A DNA stretch of 12,738 nucleotides from CAYXVU01 sp964468725 (GTDB lineage Bacteria; Acidobacteriota; Blastocatellia; UBA7656). Numbering within the stretch: position 1 is the first letter of the stretch; every line of letters starts with the position of its first letter. Below are positions 5,091-12,738 of the stretch, piece after piece. The position numbers were made by a program, and so were the translations under genes. Under the pieces are notes generated by a model. That model searched no databases. It saw only the letters and a list, made by a program, of their open reading frames with translations, and was not told the origin of the DNA. The DNA is taken from the NCBI GenBank assembly GCA_964468725.1, contig CAYXVU010000171.1:1-12738 (forward strand). The letters are read 5' to 3'.

Positions 5091-7523
5091 TCATTCGTAA
5101 CGCAGAGCAACAAGCGGGTCTATCTTTGCGGCTCGCTGCGCCGGTAGGTAGCAGGCAAAGAAAGCGGCGGTAGCAAGCAACAAGGTAACGGCTCCGAAAG
5201 TCAGCGGGTCAGTCGCAGTAACTTCATACAACTGGCTCTCCAAATAGCGCGTCAGCGCCAACGCCGCCAGCAATCCCAACCCGATGCCGATAGCAACCAA
5301 GCGCATTCCCTGCCCGATGACCAACCGCAAGACATCGCCGCGTTGTGCGCCGAGCGCTGTGCGAATGCCGATCTCTTGCGTGCGTTGGCTGACTTGATAA
5401 CTCAGCACGCCGTAAATGCCAATCGCCGTCAGCAGCAGAGCGAGGCCGCCGAAGCTGGTCATCAGCGACATCAAAAACCGTTGCTCGGTCAGCGAGTCGC
5501 TGACGACTTCATCAAGCGCGCGGAGCTTGGCAATCGGCAATTGCGCGTCCGCCTCGGCAATGATGCCTTTCAACAAACTTGCCAACTCCATCGGCGCTTG
5601 CGTCTTGACGATAAAGGAAGTGAGAAACCATTGATTGACTGATCCCATCAGCGGGCTCGGAACTTGCGACACCGGCAGGTAGAGGGTCGGCAACACCGGT
5701 TGATCGAGTCCCTGCTCTTTGATGTCGCGCACAATGCCGATGATCTGCGGCTGGAGGTTGCTGCCCAACGATACCGTCTGCCCGAGCGGGTCGTCGCCTT
5801 GCCAAAAGAGTTTGGCCAGAGCCTCGTTAATGACGATCACCGGCGCTGTCGTTTGCATGTCGCCCTCTTCAAAAGTGCGACCACGCGCCAGCGGAATATC
5901 AAGGACGCGAAAATAGTTCGGGCTGATGGCGCGACATTCGACGCTGCGCCCGCGTTGCCCGTCGCGGGTGTTGACGTTCGCATACAGATTCAAACCCGCT
6001 TCCATCGGCAGGCTGGAAGTCGTCGCTGCCGCCATTACGCCGGGCAGCGATGCGATGCGCTCAAGAATCCGCTGCTCGAAATTCCAGACCTGTGCCGTCG
6101 CCGTCTCTTTCTGCTGAAACTTCTGCGAAGTCAGCGACACTTGCAAGGCCGTCACATTCGCCGTGTCGAAGCCGAGCGGCACGACCGCAACGGTGAGAAA
6201 GCTTTTCATGAGCAAACCCGCGCCAATCAACAATACAAGGGAGAGGGCGATTTCGCCGACTACGAGAACGCTGCGCAGGCGTGCGTCGAGTCTGCCGCCG
6301 CTATGTTTCGATGACGCCGCTTTGAGCGTCTCCTGCACATCGAACTTGGTAGCGCGCAAGGCCGGGACGACGCCGAACAACAGGCTGGTGATGGCTGCTG
6401 CGCCAATGGCAAAAACAGCGACTTGCAGATCAACCGCGACTTCCTGCTGGCGCGGCAGCCACTCGGGATTTAGAGCCAACAAAAACGGCACACCCCATAC
6501 GGCTAGCAACAGACCCAAACCGCCAGCTAACAAGGCCAGCAACAGGCCTTCGGTCAATAGCTGCCGCAACAGCCGCCATCGCGACGCCCCGAGCGCAAGC
6601 CGAATGGCGATTTCGCCTTGCCGCGAGGCAGCCCGCGCCAACAACAGGTTGGCGACGTTTACACATGCAATCAATAAGACCAACCCGACCGCACCGAAAA
6701 GCAACCACAAGACGCTGCCGGAATCGGCTACCGCATGTGTTTGATAGGGGACCAGCAACAGACCGCGCTCGTTGTCGCCAATATGTTTGGGAATCGCTTC
6801 CCGAAATCGCGGCAAGAGAGCTTCCATCTCCGCCTGCGCCTGCTCAAGGGTGACTTCATGTTTGAGGCGCGCCAACATCACCGTGTTGTGACCTTGATCG
6901 TTGGGATTGGCCACTAATCGCAATGGAGTGATGACATCAAGGGGAGATTGCAGTTGAAAGCCCTCCGGCATCACGCCGACGATGGTGCGGCTTTGATCGT
7001 TGAGGATGAGCGTCTTGCCAATGATGTCGGGGTCTGCGCCGAAATAACTGCGCCACAGATTGTCGCTGATGATGGCGACGAGTGCGCCGTTGGGACGGTC
7101 TTCGTCGCTGGAAAAAGCGCGCCCCATCTGCGGCGACACGCCGATTGTGCGAAAGAACCCTTCCGACACTTGCAGTCCACGCACGCGCAAGGGTTCCGTT
7201 CCGCCAGCCAGATTGACGCTGCGTCCGATGTTGGCGCAGGCCGCCACATCGCTGAACGAATGGCTCTGCTCCTGCCAAAACGCGAACTGCGAATTGGTGA
7301 CATTGGGGGTCGCGCCGCGATTCCATTGCCAATACCCTTGCATCAAGCGTTCGGGTTCCTGATAGGGCAGCGGCTTGATGAGGATGGCATTGACCAAGCT
7401 GAAGATCACGGTGTTCGCGCCAATCCCCAAGCCGAGGGTCAACACAGCAATCAACGTGAAGCCCGGTCTCTTCGTCAGCATCCGCACGCCATAACGCACA
7501 TCTTGCCAAAGGGTTTGCATCAT
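5091..7523 (-). CDS. ADOP-type MacB/FtsX permease A (orphan ABC permease)
   Basis: This 810-residue inner-membrane protein has the duplicated MacB layout of ADOP permeases: N-terminal LWQDVRYGVRML, TM1 (about 22-46), a periplasmic core (about 50-265), TM2-TM5 (about 270-296, 322-346, 363-386, 419-441), a second periplasmic core (about 445-685), then TM6-TM8 (about 690-716, 740-760, 778-798). The two FtsX coupling segments are EIAIRLALGASRWRLLRQ (about 304-321) and EIGIRTALGAQRGDVLRL (about 717-734). It ends in KIDPLVALRYE. MacB-type permeases work mechanically across the envelope with a cytoplasmic ATPase, but none is encoded here. The first of two adjacent ATGs (7523) is chosen because GAGGG lies 5 nt upstream; the open frame to 7580 is leader. 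Its first periplasmic core (NVTNSQFAFWQEQSHSFSDVAA) differs from the SYPxxLDxR type of B and C, so it may belong to another ADOP subgroup. It is the last gene of the array. Confidence 0.88.
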   Translation of the reverse strand: MMQTLWQDVRYGVRMLTKRPGFTLIAVLTLGLGIGANTVIFSLVNAILIKPLPYQEPERLMQGYWQWNRGATPNVTNSQFAFWQEQSHSFSDVAACANIGRSVNLAGGTEPLRVRGLQVSEGFFRTIGVSPQMGRAFSSDEDRPNGALVAIISDNLWRSYFGADPDIIGKTLILNDQSRTIVGVMPEGFQLQSPLDVITPLRLVANPNDQGHNTVMLARLKHEVTLEQAQAEMEALLPRFREAIPKHIGDNERGLLLVPYQTHAVADSGSVLWLLFGAVGLVLLIACVNVANLLLARAASRQGEIAIRLALGASRWRLLRQLLTEGLLLALLAGGLGLLLAVWGVPFLLALNPEWLPRQQEVAVDLQVAVFAIGAAAITSLLFGVVPALRATKFDVQETLKAASSKHSGGRLDARLRSVLVVGEIALSLVLLIGAGLLMKSFLTVAVVPLGFDTANVTALQVSLTSQKFQQKETATAQVWNFEQRILERIASLPGVMAAATTSSLPMEAGLNLYANVNTRDGQRGRSVECRAISPNYFRVLDIPLARGRTFEEGDMQTTAPVIVINEALAKLFWQGDDPLGQTVSLGSNLQPQIIGIVRDIKEQGLDQPVLPTLYLPVSQVPSPLMGSVNQWFLTSFIVKTQAPMELASLLKGIIAEADAQLPIAKLRALDEVVSDSLTEQRFLMSLMTSFGGLALLLTAIGIYGVLSYQVSQRTQEIGIRTALGAQRGDVLRLVIGQGMRLVAIGIGLGLLAALALTRYLESQLYEVTATDPLTFGAVTLLLATAAFFACYLPAQRAAKIDPLVALRYE

Positions 7524-7544
7524 CGTGTCCCTCATCCATTGTCC
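7524..7544 (-). repeat. Degenerate heptanucleotide repeat, 3 copies, abutting the permease A start
   Basis: On the coding strand it reads GGACAAT, GGATGAG, GGACACG, directly followed by ATG 7523. It contains the purine-rich stretch that serves as ribosome binding site. The same unit precedes permeases B and C. Confidence 0.6.
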
Positions 7545-7615
7545 GTTGTTGGCGATGGCAAGAAGAGCGCGCACCTTCATTGCACACCTCTAACCACTGT
7601 CAACGGACGGCGAAA
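7545..7615 (-). other. Rest of the permease A leader, homologous to the permease C leader
   Basis: This is the remaining gap between the B stop and the A heptads. On the coding strand GAAGG-T/G-GCGCGCTCTTCT followed by CATCGCCA is shared with the leader of permease C (about 12603-12640). The similarity is at base level and the frames differ, so it is non-coding common ancestry. No terminator is seen after B. Confidence 0.5.
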
Positions 7616-7686
7616 TTATTCGTAGCGCAATGCCACCATCGGGTCTACTTTCATGGCGCGGCGCGCGGGTACGAAACAAGCGAACA
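7610..7686 (-). repeat. 77-bp near-identical copy of the permease D 3' end
   Basis: Bases 7610-7686 match 12662-12738 at 76 of 77 positions (T at 7631, C at 12683). The block covers the last 22 codons and stop of permease B plus 6 bp after the stop. The second copy runs into the window edge, so its full length is unknown. Confidence 0.85.
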
Positions 7687-10060
7687 AGACAACCAGCGTC
7701 AGCAGAATCGAGACTCCGGCAAAGGTGAGAACGTCGGTCGCGCTCACGCCATACAGCAAACTCTCCATCAAGCGCGTCACGGCAAAGGCGACAGTCAGTC
7801 CGATGCCGAGCCCGATCAAGGCGAAGCGCAGCCCTTGTTTGAGCACCAGTTGAAAGACCAACAGCGGGCTTGCGCCCAAGGCCATGCGAATGCCCAGTTC
7901 GCGGGTGCGTTGGGCAACCGAATAGGCGGTCACTCCGTAGATGCCGATGGTCGCCAGCAACAACGCCAGCAGGCCAAAACTGCCGAGCAAGGTGGCCGCT
8001 ACGCGCGCCGGAAAGAGCGATACCCCCATGTGCTCTTCAATGGTTTTGATGTCATAGAGCGGCAGCGTCGCGTCGAGCTTCTGCACTTCGCCGCGAATCG
8101 CCCCGATCATCGCTTGCGGAGAGCCTTCCGTGCGCACGATCATCGTATTGTAGGTTTCATAGGAGCGCAGCAATGACCGATAGACGAAGGGCTGCGGGTC
8201 TTCGCCAATCGTCCAGTACTTTCCGTCTTTGGCAACACCGACGATTTGCCACAGGTTTCCGGTTTCGATGAAGCGGAAGCGTTTATTCAAAGCCTCTTCC
8301 GGTGACTGGCCGGGAAAAAACTTCTTCACGAAGGCTTCATTGACGACCACGACTCGCGCGCTTTCATCGCTGTCATGCTCGGTGAAATCTCTGCCTGCAA
8401 ACAGGGGGATGCTCATGGTCGAAAAGTAATTCAAGCCCACAGAGGACACCATCGCCATCGGCGCATTGGCGCCTTTGAGCGGCGGCTGACCTTCGATGAG
8501 GATATTGTTGCTGGAGTAGTTCAGACTGAGCGGAAAGAGCGTCGTCAGCGACGCCGAACGCACCCCCGGCAATGACTGCACGCGCTCAATCACTTGTCGT
8601 TGAAACTGTTTGCCTTTGGCTTCGTCGTAGCCCTGTAATCCGACATCGAAAGAGAGCAACAACCCGTTCTTTACTTCGAAGCCCGGATTGATCGTCTCCA
8701 CACGCTGCAAGGCGCGAATCACCAGTCCGGCGGCAATCAGCAACACCAGCGACAGGGTGATTTGCCCGACGACCAGCCCGCTTCTCAACCACGAACGGCG
8801 ATAGCCCGATTGTGAGGTCGTGTCTTTGAGCGCCGGAACCAATTCCGGTTTGGTCGCCTGCCAGGCCGGAACCAGACCGAAGATCAGGCTGGTCAAAATC
8901 GAAACCGCTATCGAAAAGAGCAACACTCGCCAATCGGTCTTCAACACGAGGGTGAGCGGAATTTCAATGGGCGGTTTGAAGGCCAGAAACAGATTAATAA
9001 TCCACACTCCCAGCAGAATCCCCACTGCGCCGCCCAACGCCGACAGAATCAGACTCTCGGTCAAGAGTTGGCGAATCAAACGCCAACGACTCGCTCCAAT
9101 CGAGAGGCGAATGGCAATCTCTTTGCGCCGTTCGGTCGCCCGCGCCAGCAACAGGTTCGCCAGATTGGTACAGGCAATCAACAACACCAACGCGACAGTC
9201 GCCATCAAGACGGCTGCAAAACCAGCAAAACCATCGCGCACATTCGGCAGGATGAATCCCGGCGGAATCAGCTTGACACGCAGCCCTTCATCGCTGGCCG
9301 GGTACTCTTTCCCCAGTTGATCGGCCAACAGATTGAGCGAGGCTTCCGCTTGCTCACGACTGACGCCGGGTTTGACATAGCCGGTGACAAAGATGTTATG
9401 CGTATTGCGCTCTGTCAACCAATCGCTGCCGGGTTCAATCCACGATTGCATCGTCATCGGAACCCAAATTTCCGGCACGTAAATCAGGTCGGTTCCGTCG
9501 AAGCCTGCGGGCGCAACGCCGATGATTTCATAGCTGTGATTGTTGATGATGACGCTTTTACCGATCACCTGCGGATCAGACCCGAAGCGCGTTTGCCAAC
9601 ACTTGTGGCTGATGACAGCCAGCGGACTTTGTAACTCTACGCGGTCTTCTTCCTGCGTGAAGACGCGACCGAGCGCCGCACCTACGCCGAGCGATTCAAA
9701 ATAATTGCCTGAAACCAAGTAGCCCCAGACGCGCTCATTTTGCCCATCACGGCTCAAGCTCATCGGCGCAAAGCGCGTCGCATACATGGCCGAGAGCACC
9801 TCATTGCGCTCGCGGAAATCGAGGAAGCTCGGATACGAAAAGGTCTGCATCGAATCGTTCGGCCCAACCAACGATACCGATACCAGACGCTCAGGGTTTG
9901 CCACTTCCAACGGCGTGAACAGAACCGTATTGACTAAACTGAAGATCGCCGTGTTCGCACCAATGCCTAACGCCAGCGACAGCAAGGCGATTACCGTAAA
10001 ACCCGGACTCTTCCATAAGCGACGAATGCCATAGTGAATGTCTTGCCAAAGTGTTTGCAT
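7616..10060 (-). CDS. ADOP-type MacB/FtsX permease B (orphan ABC permease)
   Basis: This 814-residue inner-membrane protein is a paralogue of A and C. It opens with MQTLWQDIHYGIRRL and TM1 (about 20-46). The first periplasmic core has FSYPSFLDFRERNE and VSGNYFESLGVGAALGRVF. TM2-TM5 lie at about 280-306, 336-360, 377-400 and 425-448. The second periplasmic core ends near residue 685, and TM6-TM8 lie at about 689-713, 744-764 and 777-797. FtsX coupling segments are EIAIRLSIGASRWRLIRQ (about 314-331) and ELGIRMALGASPLLVFQL (about 721-738). It ends in KVDPMVALRYE. ATG 10060 is chosen because AAGGA lies 7 nt upstream and the family N-terminus starts there; the frame is open to 10093. B and C share the SYPxxLDxR and VSGNYFxxLxVxxxLGRxF motifs, so they are probably closer to each other than to A. 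The substrate is unknown. Confidence 0.88.
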   Translation of the reverse strand: MQTLWQDIHYGIRRLWKSPGFTVIALLSLALGIGANTAIFSLVNTVLFTPLEVANPERLVSVSLVGPNDSMQTFSYPSFLDFRERNEVLSAMYATRFAPMSLSRDGQNERVWGYLVSGNYFESLGVGAALGRVFTQEEDRVELQSPLAVISHKCWQTRFGSDPQVIGKSVIINNHSYEIIGVAPAGFDGTDLIYVPEIWVPMTMQSWIEPGSDWLTERNTHNIFVTGYVKPGVSREQAEASLNLLADQLGKEYPASDEGLRVKLIPPGFILPNVRDGFAGFAAVLMATVALVLLIACTNLANLLLARATERRKEIAIRLSIGASRWRLIRQLLTESLILSALGGAVGILLGVWIINLFLAFKPPIEIPLTLVLKTDWRVLLFSIAVSILTSLIFGLVPAWQATKPELVPALKDTTSQSGYRRSWLRSGLVVGQITLSLVLLIAAGLVIRALQRVETINPGFEVKNGLLLSFDVGLQGYDEAKGKQFQRQVIERVQSLPGVRSASLTTLFPLSLNYSSNNILIEGQPPLKGANAPMAMVSSVGLNYFSTMSIPLFAGRDFTEHDSDESARVVVVNEAFVKKFFPGQSPEEALNKRFRFIETGNLWQIVGVAKDGKYWTIGEDPQPFVYRSLLRSYETYNTMIVRTEGSPQAMIGAIRGEVQKLDATLPLYDIKTIEEHMGVSLFPARVAATLLGSFGLLALLLATIGIYGVTAYSVAQRTRELGIRMALGASPLLVFQLVLKQGLRFALIGLGIGLTVAFAVTRLMESLLYGVSATDVLTFAGVSILLTLVVLFACFVPARRAMKVDPMVALRYE

Positions 10061-10063
10061 AAT

Positions 10064-10091
10064 CTTGTCCTTCGTCAGTTGTCCGTTGTCC
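10064..10091 (-). repeat. Degenerate heptanucleotide repeat, 4 copies, before the permease B start
   Basis: On the coding strand it reads GGACAAC, GGACAAC, TGACGAA, GGACAAG, then ATT and ATG 10060. Two units are identical. The AAGGA formed at the junction of units 3 and 4 is the ribosome binding site. Confidence 0.65.
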
Positions 10092-10116
10092 ATTGCCAGC
10101 CGTCAATCGGCGTTGC

Positions 10117-10140
10117 CGTGCGACAGGCTCAGGACAAGGA
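10117..10140. repeat. Partial copy of a widespread GACAGGCTCAGGAC-type intergenic repeat
   Basis: The + strand core GCGACAGGCTCAGGACAAGG resembles the very common bacterial intergenic word CTTCGACAGGCTCAGGACA. Its spurious translations (VRQAQDK, PEPVEG, SLSKG) litter many annotations; here the + frame does give VRQAQDK. This is recognised from memory and only partially matches. It lies in the gap between the C stop and the B heptads. Confidence 0.4.
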
Positions 10141-10142
10141 AG

Positions 10143-12581
10143 TTATTCATAGCGTAGCGCCACCAAAGCGTCTACTTTCGCGGCTCGCCGGGCCGGCAAG
10201 TAGCAAGCCAGCAACGCCACCAAGGTCACCAATGCCGCGGTCATCATGAAGGTCAGCGGGTCGCCTGCACCGATCTCGACCAACTGACTCTGCAACAGGC
10301 GCGCGAGCAAGAAAGCGATGCCGCCTCCGAGGAGCAGGCCAATGAGGGTGAGGCGCAAGCCTTGCCCTATAATCAGGCGCATGACGATCTGCGGACTCGC
10401 ACCCAAGGCGAGGCGAATACCGAGTTCACGCCTGCGTTGCGCGACCAGATAGGACAGCATGCCGTAGATGCCGATGGCGGCGAGCGTCAAGGCCATCACT
10501 CCGAAAACACTCAACATCGAAGCGCCAATGAACTGCACAAACGACGAGGCGCTGATGTGTTCGGCTAAGGTTCGCGGGTCTAAAAAAGGCAGATTGACGT
10601 TGATGGCCGCAAACTCTTTGCGCAACCTTTCGATGAGCAGTTTGGGATCGTTGGTCGTGCGCAGATGCAGGGTCAATCCGGTGGCATAGCGTTGCGGCAA
10701 AGCCGAATAGACAACCGAGGTTGGAGCTTCGCCGAGATCGCTGTAGAGCGAATCCTTCGCTACCCCGACAACCGTTGCCCATCCGGCGCCGTGATCGAGG
10801 CGTTTGCCAATCGGGTCTTGCCCCTCCCAAAATCGTTTGGCAAACGTCTCGTTCACGACGACGACGCGCTGGGTGGCATTGCGATCTTGTCGCGCCAAAC
10901 TGCGACCGGCAACGATGGCAATGCCCATAGTCTCGAAATAGTCGTCGCTGACGATGACCCGTTCCGTTGAAATGCGTTCGTCCGTCGGCGGCGTATATCC
11001 TTCGACAGTCGTGCCGCTGTAGCTGTGGCCGCCAAATCCGAGCGGCACCATGGTTGAAAAACTGGCGGCCTCAACTCCCGGCAGGGCGCGCACCGTCTCC
11101 AACAACCGATCAACCGTCGCTAATCCCTTCGTTTCATCAAGCCCCGCCAGATTCAAATCGGTTGAGACTAACAAGACCTTCTCCGGCGCGGCAAACCCGA
11201 GTTCCATGGTCTGCGCGTTTTGCAAGCTGCGTAAAAAGAGACCGGCACAAATGAGCGCGACCAACGAGAGCGCGACTTGCGCGACGACTAAGGCATTGCG
11301 CAGTTTCGAACTGGCAGCCGTCGCGCCTCGGCCTTCGTCTTTCAGCGCCGCAACCAGTTCCGGCTTGGAGGCGCGCAGGGCAGGCGTCAGCCCGAAGATC
11401 ACCGCTGTCAACAAGGTGATGAGAAAAGCAAACCCAATGACTCGCATGTCCATGTTGATGGTAAGGGCGACCGGCAGTGGAACCGGCGGCACAAAGAGCG
11501 CAAAGACATCTTTCGCCCACAAAGCCAGCAGAAAACCGAGCAACCCTCCCATACTCGCCAACAAGATGCTTTCGGCCAACAGTTGCCGAACGATCTGCCA
11601 GCGATTGGCTCCTAATGCCAATCGAATGCTGATCTCTTTTTGCCGCGACACGGCGCGCGCTAAAAGCAGGTTGGCAACGTTGGCACAGGCGGTCAGCAAC
11701 ACCAAAGCCGTGATGACCAGCAGTCCGGAAAAGAGAGAAAAGAGCAAGGAGCCGAGAAACTGTTCGCGCAACCGCCTGACCGCAGCCAGCACGACCGGCG
11801 TCTCGCCTTGCGCTTCGCTGATTTGTCGCGAGACGCGCAGCATCTCCTCTTTCGCCTGTTCAACCGTCACCCCATCGCGCAAGCGCCCAAAGGCTTGCAG
11901 CCAGCTATCGCCGCGCTGCGTCAGACGGTTGCCGCGACTGGTCAGCAACGGTTGCAAAGTGACCGGCGTCCACAGATCGAAGCCCAACCCGACGAGCAGG
12001 CCGTTGAATCCGGGCGGCGCAACCCCGATGATCGTCACCTCTGTGCCATTGAGCATCATCGAGCGATTGATAACCGATGTCTCCCCATTAAATTTGCGTT
12101 GCCATAACTTATGGCTAATGACGGCGACGGGCGCGGCCTTTCCCTCTTCATCCGGGTAAAAGGTTCGCCCCAATGTCGGGCGCACGCGCAAGGCGTCAAA
12201 GTAATTCCCTGATACCATCTGCCCCCAGATGGCCTCGCCCTGCACTTCTCCCGCGCTTCGAACATTGAAACGCTCCGTGCTGTAGGCGACGAATTGCTCT
12301 AACGATTGCGTTGCCGCGCGCCAATCGAGATAGGTGGGGTAGGAGATCGGCGGCATGCCCGATACTCTGCCATTGGCAGTTGCGCTGTTGATACCGACTA
12401 AGCGATCTGCCGCTTCCACCGTCGGAAAGGGATTCAAAATCAAGCTCTGCATCCAGGTAAAGACGATGGTATTGGCGCCAACCCCCAACGCGATGGAGAG
12501 CGCCACGATCAACGTGACCGCCGGTTGCTTCACCAACATCCGCCAACCGAAGCGCACATCTTGCCACACTGTATTCATCAT
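10143..12581 (-). CDS. ADOP-type MacB/FtsX permease C (orphan ABC permease)
   Basis: This 812-residue inner-membrane protein has the same duplicated layout. It starts MMNTVWQDVRFGWRML with TM1 at about 21-45. The first periplasmic core has ISYPTYLDWRAA and VSGNYFDALRVRPTLGRTF. TM2-TM5 lie at about 281-307, 337-360, 379-402 and 430-452. The second periplasmic core is about 455-683, and TM6-TM8 are at about 684-712, 742-765 and 778-796. Coupling segments are EISIRLALGANRWQIVRQ (about 316-333) and ELGIRLALGASPQIVMRL (about 719-736). It ends in KVDALVALRYE. Two adjacent ATGs (12581, 12578) follow the heptad repeat; the first is chosen by analogy with A, and either gives a normal product. The frame open to 12731 runs through leader and the end of gene D and is not credible as protein. 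No ATPase or membrane-fusion partner is encoded beside it. Confidence 0.88.
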   Translation of the reverse strand: MMNTVWQDVRFGWRMLVKQPAVTLIVALSIALGVGANTIVFTWMQSLILNPFPTVEAADRLVGINSATANGRVSGMPPISYPTYLDWRAATQSLEQFVAYSTERFNVRSAGEVQGEAIWGQMVSGNYFDALRVRPTLGRTFYPDEEGKAAPVAVISHKLWQRKFNGETSVINRSMMLNGTEVTIIGVAPPGFNGLLVGLGFDLWTPVTLQPLLTSRGNRLTQRGDSWLQAFGRLRDGVTVEQAKEEMLRVSRQISEAQGETPVVLAAVRRLREQFLGSLLFSLFSGLLVITALVLLTACANVANLLLARAVSRQKEISIRLALGANRWQIVRQLLAESILLASMGGLLGFLLALWAKDVFALFVPPVPLPVALTINMDMRVIGFAFLITLLTAVIFGLTPALRASKPELVAALKDEGRGATAASSKLRNALVVAQVALSLVALICAGLFLRSLQNAQTMELGFAAPEKVLLVSTDLNLAGLDETKGLATVDRLLETVRALPGVEAASFSTMVPLGFGGHSYSGTTVEGYTPPTDERISTERVIVSDDYFETMGIAIVAGRSLARQDRNATQRVVVVNETFAKRFWEGQDPIGKRLDHGAGWATVVGVAKDSLYSDLGEAPTSVVYSALPQRYATGLTLHLRTTNDPKLLIERLRKEFAAINVNLPFLDPRTLAEHISASSFVQFIGASMLSVFGVMALTLAAIGIYGMLSYLVAQRRRELGIRLALGASPQIVMRLIIGQGLRLTLIGLLLGGGIAFLLARLLQSQLVEIGAGDPLTFMMTAALVTLVALLACYLPARRAAKVDALVALRYE

Positions 12582-12601
12582 TTGTCCTTCGTCCCTTGTC
12601 C
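12582..12601 (-). repeat. Degenerate heptanucleotide repeat, 3 copies, abutting the permease C start
   Basis: On the coding strand it reads GGACAAG, GGACGAA, GGACAA(A), where the last A is the first base of ATG 12581. It supplies the AAGGA ribosome binding site. The units are the same kind as those before A and B. Confidence 0.6.
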
Positions 12602-12667
12602 TTTGCTGGCGATGATCAGAAGAGCGCGCCCCTTCGGCACGCACACGACGGACAATAGACAGCGAAA
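12602..12667 (-). other. Rest of the permease C leader
   Basis: This is the gap between the D stop and the C heptads. Its coding-strand GAAGGGGCGCGCTCTTCT and CATCGCCA match the A leader. I see no promoter or terminator strong enough to break the array here. Confidence 0.45.
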
Positions 12668-12738
12668 TTATTCGTAGCGCAACGCCACCATCGGGTCTAC
12701 TTTCATGGCGCGGCGCGCGGGTACGAAACAAGCGAACA
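12662..12738 (-). repeat. Second copy of the 77-bp near-identical permease 3' end
   Basis: It matches 7610-7686 with one substitution and reaches the window edge still identical, so the repeat probably continues to the right. Confidence 0.85.
12668..12738 (-). CDS. ADOP-type permease D, C-terminal fragment at the window edge
   Basis: Reading inward from the right edge, the - strand encodes FACFVPARRAMKVDPMVALRYE and stops at TAA 12670-12668. These 22 residues are identical to the end of permease B, including the ADOP signature VALRYE. The rest of the gene lies beyond the window. It precedes permease C by 86 bp, the same spacing as within the rest of the array, so it is very probably the first visible member of the same transcription unit. 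Confidence 0.85.
   Translation of the reverse strand, partial: FACFVPARRAMKVDPMVALRYE

Noticed and set aside
11050..12159. 369-aa + strand open frame opposite permease C
   Set aside because: Low-complexity Ser/Arg/Thr/Lys composition, no recognisable domain, entirely antisense to a clear permease. The same holds for the + frames at 6163-6744, 8820-9320, 7580-8176, 6948-7625 and 5664-6314.
7524..12601. CRISPR array suggested by recurring short units before the permease genes
   Set aside because: The units are 7 nt, directly tandem, without spacers, and lie only at start codons.
12582..12731. 50-codon N-terminal extension of permease C
   Set aside because: It would run through the heptads, the intergenic gap and the end of permease D. 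The family N-terminus starts at NTVWQD.

Overview
The window most likely comes from a member of the Acidobacteriota, possibly the Blastocatellia. The main reason is a head-to-tail array of large (about 810 aa) MacB/FtsX-type permeases with no ATPase gene, ending in the shared motif VALRYE. This is the pattern known as acidobacterial duplicated orphan permeases (ADOPs). A secreted cytochrome c of the reaction-centre-cytochrome type with a C-terminal extension, common in non-phototrophic Acidobacteriota, supports this. The assignment rests on gene content only.

Layout, left to right. (1) 1-408, + strand: the last 135 residues of a membrane protein resembling the DUF1624 / heparan-alpha-glucosaminide N-acetyltransferase-like acyltransferases, cut by the window edge. 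(2) 470-4292, - strand: three genes in the order of transcription agmatinase-family ureohydrolase, secreted dihaem cytochrome c, acyl-CoA carboxylase carboxyltransferase subunit. The gaps are 155 and 131 bp, so they are co-oriented but not tightly packed, and no shared pathway is evident. (3) 4391-5050, + strand: a Uma2-family PD-(D/E)XK nuclease-like protein, divergent from the ureohydrolase. (4) 5091-12738, - strand: three complete ADOP permeases and the C-terminus of a fourth at the right edge, with regular gaps of 82-92 bp. They look like one transcription unit built by tandem duplication.

The genes are ordinary members of known families, and I do not see a clearly new multi-gene system. 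The more interesting signals are non-coding. The leader of the carboxylase gene holds two strong, mutually exclusive inverted-repeat structures. One of them pairs the whole Shine-Dalgarno sequence in a 16-bp stem, an arrangement that looks like a translational switch. Each of the three complete permease genes is preceded by three or four copies of a degenerate 7-nt repeat (about GGACRAN on the coding strand) ending at the start codon and supplying its ribosome binding site. The ends of permeases B and D are 76/77 identical and this continues past the stop codon, pointing to recent duplication or gene conversion.

I see no tRNA, rRNA, CRISPR array, transposase or prophage gene. No gene-free stretch exceeds 160 bp.
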